This document shows, piece after piece, positions 39,628 to 41,949 of a stretch of DNA of 41,949 nt. Below the pieces are notes generated by a model that saw nothing but the letters and a program-made list of their open reading frames with translations, was not told the DNA's origin and did not search any database. The stretch comes from Oscillatoriaceae cyanobacterium Prado104 (GTDB taxonomy: Bacteria > Cyanobacteriota > Cyanobacteriia > Cyanobacteriales > Microcoleaceae): positions 1 to 41,949 of the forward strand of contig JALOON010000061.1 in NCBI GenBank assembly GCA_025454405.1, in the 5' to 3' direction. How positions within the stretch are numbered: position 1 is the stretch's first letter; the number at the start of each line of letters is the position of its first letter. Both the position numbers and the translations under genes were made by a program.

Positions 39628-41949
39628 CTAGGCTTTTTTCACGCGACAAGCAAAACATTTATAAGCTTGCTGTCCCGAAAGATTGTCGTAATACCTGTCA
39701 TCCACCAACAAATTAGCAGGTTCGTACAAAGGAGTTCCCAACTCTTCAGACATTTTTTGCCTCGGCCCGAAAGTGTTGGGAACAAAAATCGTATCTTCCC
39801 GAATTCCTTCCCAAATTAACGCAGTTCCCAACACCGAACCCCTCGGACTTTCCACTACAATTTCATCCCCATTTTTCACATCCAAATTTTTTGCTACCTG
39901 CGGGTGAATCTGAATCAAACGAATCCCGTTCATTTGCTTGCCGGTATAAGTCCACTGCGTTACTCCCGCGAAATTCACCACGCTAGGCTTGCCAATAATT
40001 CCCATCAGCGGGTATTCCTTGTGAATTTCGCCAGAAGATACCGCACCCAATGTAACTTTAGGCGTCACAGCTTGCGGGTTGATAGGATTTTTTACAAACT
40101 GAGTTTCGTAAGTAATTGTCGGATTTTTACCCGTTACTTCCGGGTGAGTGTAAAAAATTGGCAGGGCAGAATGTCCGGCAGTTGTTAACAGTTGTTCCAA
40201 ATCGGGAGTGTAGATTTCTACTTTGCCACTGGGCGTTAAAAATCGCTTGCCTTTATGTAGCGAATTCAGAGATTCTGCCGCCTGATACCAAGACGGATCG
40301 TCTAAATAAAGAGTGCTAACTCCCGGATGATCTAAAGTAGGACAAGGCCAGCGCAAAGGTTCCATTCGCTTCTGGATGCGATCGACCGTCATGCCGCCCG
40401 TTCCCGGTGTATTTGCCACAAAAACCGACCAAAGTTTGCGGTAATCTTTCCATTCCAAAGGAAAGTTATCCGTCCAGTAATTCGGCGGATTTTTAGTGTC
40501 TAATTTAGCAGTAGCGTGCGCCAAATCAATCCAGATTTCCCAATCGGGTTTCGACTCTCCGACGGGAGGTACAACTCGATCTTGCCAGCGAATTGCTCGA
40601 TCGTCCCGACGCATATAAATTGTTTCCATTTCAAAACCGCTGGTAACGGGCAAAATAATATCGGCATAATAGGCAGCTTCCTCCATAAACAAGCCAGTAT
40701 AAACGTAGAATTCCAACTTGCTAAATGCCTCTTGAACTTTCTTCGTATTGGCGCTGGCGAGAATCGGATTTCCTGCCGTCACCACAGCTTTTAACTGATA
40801 GGGTTTGCTGGTTAAAATCGATTCAGCAAAATAATCCGGGCCGACAGGCAAAGCAGCATCTTTTTGCGGGAGATTTCCCTGAATTGGCGGTAGATTTAAA
40901 CTGCCCGGCCAGGTATTGTGCATGAAATTGCAGCCGCCGCCGTTGGTGCCGATATTGCCTGTAATTGCTGCTAGAAATACCAGCAATCGGTAAGTATCGA
41001 AAGCATTTAATTGATGGGAAATTCCGGCATTGCAGAAAATTGCTGCGGGTTTGGTTGTAGCGTATTCTTCAGCAAGTTGTCTGATTCTTTCATCAGTAAT
41101 TCCGGTAATCTTTGCTGCCCATTGCGGCGTGTATTTTTTGTCATTTAAGTGTTTTTTCAGTTCGTCAAAACCGACAACCCATTTTTCGACAAACTCGCGA
41201 TCGAACAAATTGCGATCGATAATATGTTGCAGCATTGCCAAAATTAAAGCCATATCTGTATGGGGTTTCGGCGCTATCCAATCATCGGCTTGCGCGCCTG
41301 TCGGCGTCAATCGAGGGTCGATGACAACTAATTTTGCTGCTGTTTGCAGTCTTTGTCTCAGCAAATAAGCAAAAGTAACTGGATGGGTTTCTGCCTGATT
41401 TGTTCCTAGAAATAACAGGTATTTTGCCGATCCTAAATCTTCTTTTCCCGTTGCACCATCGAGCCCGTAACCGTTAGTAAAGTTTCCCAAACCCAAAGTT
41501 TGCGCTAAAGCATTGCCGCCCGCATCGTTGCAAACCGGGCCGACATCTGTATCGTTGGGACTCCCAAGCAATGCGAAATACCGCGCGATTAAAGCATCAG
41601 TTCCCCGCGGCATTCTGCCGGAAGTTTTGCTAGCAATGCTGCGCGCTTGTTTGGCATCGCGAAGGGCTAAGAATTTTTTAGCAATAGTTGCTAAAGCTTC
41701 ATCCCAGGAAATCGGTGCAAATTTTGCATTGACATCTCCTTTGTTTCCCGATACTCGCTTCATCGGTTGTTTCAAGCGGAAGCGGTTGTAAACTAACTGC
41801 GCCATCATCGGCCCTTTGACGCACAAACCTCCCGCTTGTACGGGATCGTCGGGTTCGCCTAAAACTTCAATAATTCGCCCGTCTTTAACGTGAACTTTCA
41901 GGCGGCAAAGCGAGTTGCAAAACTGACAGGCGCTATCAACAATTTTGTC
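39628..41949 (-). CDS. Molybdopterin oxidoreductase, DMSO-reductase superfamily (partial)
   Basis: 773 residues are visible; the start lies beyond the window's right edge, probably only a short way. The visible end has a 4Fe-4S site CX2CX3CX27C (CQFCNSLC ... GLCVKG). The frame had to be followed past the TTG at 41826, which is internal. Mo-bis-MGD binding pieces are present: FLGTNQAETHPVTFAYLLRQ, VVIDPRLTPTGAQADDWIAP. The likely Mo ligand is Cys in DVGPVCNDAGGNA, as in nitrate, polysulfide and arsenate reductases, and not the Ala of arsenite oxidase AioA. The C-terminal MopB domain (IHPQVAKNLDVKNGDEIVVE) is intact and ends YKCFACRVKKA. The substrate is not known. It lies 416 bases from the ars locus, same strand. 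Confidence 0.88.
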   Translation of the reverse strand, partial: DKIVDSACQFCNSLCRLKVHVKDGRIIEVLGEPDDPVQAGGLCVKGPMMAQLVYNRFRLKQPMKRVSGNKGDVNAKFAPISWDEALATIAKKFLALRDAKQARSIASKTSGRMPRGTDALIARYFALLGSPNDTDVGPVCNDAGGNALAQTLGLGNFTNGYGLDGATGKEDLGSAKYLLFLGTNQAETHPVTFAYLLRQRLQTAAKLVVIDPRLTPTGAQADDWIAPKPHTDMALILAMLQHIIDRNLFDREFVEKWVVGFDELKKHLNDKKYTPQWAAKITGITDERIRQLAEEYATTKPAAIFCNAGISHQLNAFDTYRLLVFLAAITGNIGTNGGGCNFMHNTWPGSLNLPPIQGNLPQKDAALPVGPDYFAESILTSKPYQLKAVVTAGNPILASANTKKVQEAFSKLEFYVYTGLFMEEAAYYADIILPVTSGFEMETIYMRRDDRAIRWQDRVVPPVGESKPDWEIWIDLAHATAKLDTKNPPNYWTDNFPLEWKDYRKLWSVFVANTPGTGGMTVDRIQKRMEPLRWPCPTLDHPGVSTLYLDDPSWYQAAESLNSLHKGKRFLTPSGKVEIYTPDLEQLLTTAGHSALPIFYTHPEVTGKNPTITYETQFVKNPINPQAVTPKVTLGAVSSGEIHKEYPLMGIIGKPSVVNFAGVTQWTYTGKQMNGIRLIQIHPQVAKNLDVKNGDEIVVESPRGSVLGTALIWEGIREDTIFVPNTFGPRQKMSEELGTPLYEPANLLVDDRYYDNLSGQQAYKCFACRVKKA

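Noticed and set aside
39628..41949. Naming the oxidoreductase ArrA, ArxA or NarB
   Set aside because: The cluster spacing and Cys ligand fit several families; the sequence and the 416-base gap do not allow a choice.
1..41949. tRNA genes
   Set aside because: I looked for T-loop words (GGTTCGA-type) with pairing stems in the spacers and found none.

Overview
The window looks like chromosomal DNA of a filamentous, probably non-heterocystous cyanobacterium of the Oscillatoria/Microcoleus type. The HIP1-like octamer GCGATCGC and its GATCG core occur all through genes and spacers. The gene set is cyanobacterial: Ftn2/ZipN-like division protein, HetZ, DUF1816, mini-RNase III next to a SpoU methyltransferase, a Synechocystis-type arsenate reductase, CHAT-TPR and PEP-CTERM proteins. 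Spacers carry several families of palindromic repeats. The genus call is inference.

Layout. 0-1.1 kb: a worn accessory strip with a 20-bp tandem repeat, a DUF4058 remnant and an IS630-type HTH protein lacking a catalytic domain. 1.3-6.1 kb: a beta-lactamase-fold serine hydrolase, then 24 bases on a receptor-like Ser/Thr kinase fused to a periplasmic-binding-protein domain, then an alpha/beta hydrolase. 6.3-9.2 kb (minus): mini-RNase III, an RlmB-like methyltransferase with a large Arg/Asp-rich repeat tail, and DUF1816. 9.5-11.1 kb: two tandem PEP-CTERM proteins. 11.5-13.3 kb: carA followed by a STAS gene broken by a frameshift and perhaps a lost start codon. 13.7-17.3 kb: retropepsin-like protease, galT, a MITE-like element, and an M24-fold protein lacking most metal ligands. 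17.4-24 kb: an aspartyl-protease remnant, pdhA, the Ftn2/ZipN-like gene, and two paralogous GT4 glycosyltransferases. 24.4-29.6 kb: a TPR-CHAT protein with near-identical 120-bp repeats, a His-rich COG0523 GTPase, and a Phd/RelE-like toxin-antitoxin pair inside a hairpin-repeat array. 30.4-34.7 kb: hetZ and clpC, convergent. 35-39.2 kb: an arsenic locus (arsR, pstS-like, acr3, arsH, arsC, all minus) with a near-consensus promoter whose spacer is filled by an ArsR-type operator; a GNAT remnant lies beyond it. 39.6 kb to the end: most of a molybdopterin oxidoreductase that runs off the window.

How the genes work together. The arsenic locus is the clearest functional unit: ArsC reduces arsenate, Acr3 exports arsenite, ArsH is an NADPH-FMN oxidoreductase, ArsR senses, and a PstS-like lipoprotein is the first gene after the operator. 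The hydrolase-kinase pair could be an envelope-sensing unit. Most other genes are single housekeeping genes separated by repeat-rich spacers. Four remnants (DUF4058, STAS, aspartyl protease, GNAT) show ongoing gene decay, often with a repeat at the broken edge. No tRNA, rRNA or CRISPR array was seen.
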